Part shown: in pieces, positions 4,671-5,680 of the stretch | How the letters are laid out: each line of letters opens with the position of its first letter | How positions within the stretch are numbered: position 1 is the first letter of the stretch | Assembly: GCA_030594665.1 (NCBI GenBank) | Contig: JAUVET010000115.1 | Coordinates: forward strand, 1-5,680 | Direction: 5' to 3' | From: Methanosarcinaceae archaeon | GTDB taxonomy: Archaea; Halobacteriota; Methanosarcinia; Methanosarcinales; Methanosarcinaceae | Length of the DNA stretch: 5,680 nt | The notes under the pieces: model-generated | Told to the model about the DNA's origin: nothing | The model's database searches: none | The model's input: the letters and a program-made list of their open reading frames with translations, nothing else | Made by a program: the position numbers and the translations under genes

Positions 4671-5680
4671 ATGTTACCTGAAGATGACCTGAATATCATA
4701 ACAAAGAAAATGGGGAGAGAACCGAATCCGGTTGAACAGGGCTGCTTTTTGAATCTATGGAGTGAGCACTGCTCATATCGATCAAGTGCACCGCTGCTTC
4801 GGACATTCACATCAACAGGCGACCGCGTGATCATAGGTCCGGGTGATGATGCAGCTATAATCAAGATCGGTGACGGCTGGGTGCTTGCCATTGGTATGGA
4901 AAGCCACAACCATCCTTCATATGTTGACCCCAATAACGGAGCAGCCACCGGAGTTGGTGGGATCGTGCGCGACATAATCTCAATGGGTGCGCGCCCGATA
5001 GCACTTATGGATCCCCTGTATTTCGGACCTCTTGACAGCCCCAAGAACCTTTACCTTTTTGAACATATCATCGAAGGCATTGCAGGATACGGTAACTGCA
5101 TTGGCGTACCGGTCGTGCGCGGGGAGACGTACTTTGACGAATCGTATAGCGGAAACCCACTTGTGAATGTGGTCTGCATAGGACTGGCGCGCGAGGAAGA
5201 TGTTGTGACAGCCTGCGCACAGAAGGCAGGTAACAAGGTCATACTCATGGGTTCTACAACAGGACGCGACGGCCTTGGAGGTGCATCGTTTGCATCACGT
5301 GACCTGTCGGAAAGTGCGGAAGCGGAAGACCGCCCAAGTATTCAGGTAGGGGACCCGTTCACAGAGAAACTGGTTATTGAAGCCACGCTTGAGGCGATTA
5401 AAAAAGGTTATGTCAAGGCATGCAGGGATCTTGGTGCGGCAGGGCTTGCAGGTGCAAGTTCTGAGATGGCATCGAAAGGCAATCTTGGGATCTATACCAT
5501 TGCTGATAATGTGATACTTCGCGAGACCAACATGACGCCATATGAGATACTGATCGCTGAATCCCAGGAGCGTATGGTGCTGGAAGTCGAACCTGACGAC
5601 GTTGATGCTGTATTTGATATTGCTAAAAAGTATGACCTTAATGTAAGTTTGATCGGTGAATTGACAGAGAGGAAGTATTA
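4671..5680 (+). CDS. purL: Phosphoribosylformylglycinamidine synthase, PurL subunit (N-terminal part, cut by window edge)
   Basis: PurL uses ATP and the ammonia delivered by PurQ (with PurS) to turn FGAR into FGAM, the fourth step of purine synthesis, in the cytosol. The 336 codons in view match the small PurL type closely. They show SEHCSYRSS (31-39) with the catalytic-site His33, GPGDDAA (56-62), ESHNHPS (77-83), [13 protein letters not shown] (89-101), GGASFASRD (203-211), GDPFTEK (227-233), [15 protein letters not shown] (253-267) and ESQERM (297-302). This covers about the first half of a protein of some 710-740 residues. Start ATG 4671 gives the family-typical MLPEDDL opening, with GAGG (4660-4663) 7 nt upstream. 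No sign of frameshift or damage. The phrasing is very like Methanosarcina-type PurL. The frame is still open at the last base. Confidence 0.97.
   Translation, partial: MLPEDDLNIITKKMGREPNPVEQGCFLNLWSEHCSYRSSAPLLRTFTSTGDRVIIGPGDDAAIIKIGDGWVLAIGMESHNHPSYVDPNNGAATGVGGIVRDIISMGARPIALMDPLYFGPLDSPKNLYLFEHIIEGIAGYGNCIGVPVVRGETYFDESYSGNPLVNVVCIGLAREEDVVTACAQKAGNKVILMGSTTGRDGLGGASFASRDLSESAEAEDRPSIQVGDPFTEKLVIEATLEAIKKGYVKACRDLGAAGLAGASSEMASKGNLGIYTIADNVILRETNMTPYEILIAESQERMVLEVEPDDVDAVFDIAKKYDLNVSLIGELTERKY

Noticed and set aside
4649..5248. Minus-strand open frames at 4649-5044 and 5051-5248
   Set aside because: They are antisense to purL, which is strongly conserved on the plus strand.
5679..5680. 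Possible stop codon of purL at the final TA
   Set aside because: Only two bases of the codon are present, and PurL should continue for about as many residues again; TAC or TAT (Tyr) is more likely than a stop.

Overview
The window looks like chromosomal DNA of a methanogen-type euryarchaeon, most likely in or near the Methanosarcinales (methylotrophic methanogens or ANME-2-like relatives). The lines of evidence are an archaeal 7S (SRP) RNA gene directly followed by tRNA-Ser(GCU) without an encoded CCA, an archaeal/eukaryotic-type RNase P protein (Rnp4/Rpp21), TATA-box promoters, a free-standing PurL of the small type, and a secreted multiheme c-type cytochrome. The order-level placement is inference from sequence recollection; no search was run.

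Layout. Positions 1-641 (minus strand) hold the N-terminal 213 residues of a secreted multiheme cytochrome c, with nine heme motifs in view, the first a non-standard CX3CH. The gene runs off the left edge. A divergent intergenic region (642-951) carries promoters for both sides, a near-perfect palindrome and short repeats. A class I SAM-dependent methyltransferase with a C-terminal THUMP-like domain follows (952-2022, plus). Next comes a stable-RNA block with its own TATA boxes: 7S RNA (about 2221-2543) and tRNA-Ser(GCU) (2618-2700).

Positions 2701-3092 are an accessory-looking patch. It has a short 13-bp tandem repeat, a striking inverted cluster of four CACGGAT units facing four ATCCGTG units (2806-2891), and a possible 20-codon mini-ORF. 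A small Cys-rich, single-span membrane protein (3093-3335, plus) then meets, tail to tail with only 12 bp between, a minus-strand pair: a UPF0173-type metallo-beta-lactamase-fold hydrolase (4436-3780) followed 42 bp later by rnp4 (3737-3348). The right end holds the first 336 codons of purL (4671 to window end, plus), behind a TATA box and a perfect 6+6 palindrome near the predicted transcription start.

How the parts relate. Most of the window is housekeeping: protein targeting RNA, tRNA, tRNA processing, purine synthesis. The parts that may be lineage-specific are the cytochrome (probably extracellular electron transfer), the small Cys-rich membrane protein, the CACGGAT hairpin cluster and the unlabelled palindromes in promoter regions. 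I see no CRISPR array, transposase or phage gene.
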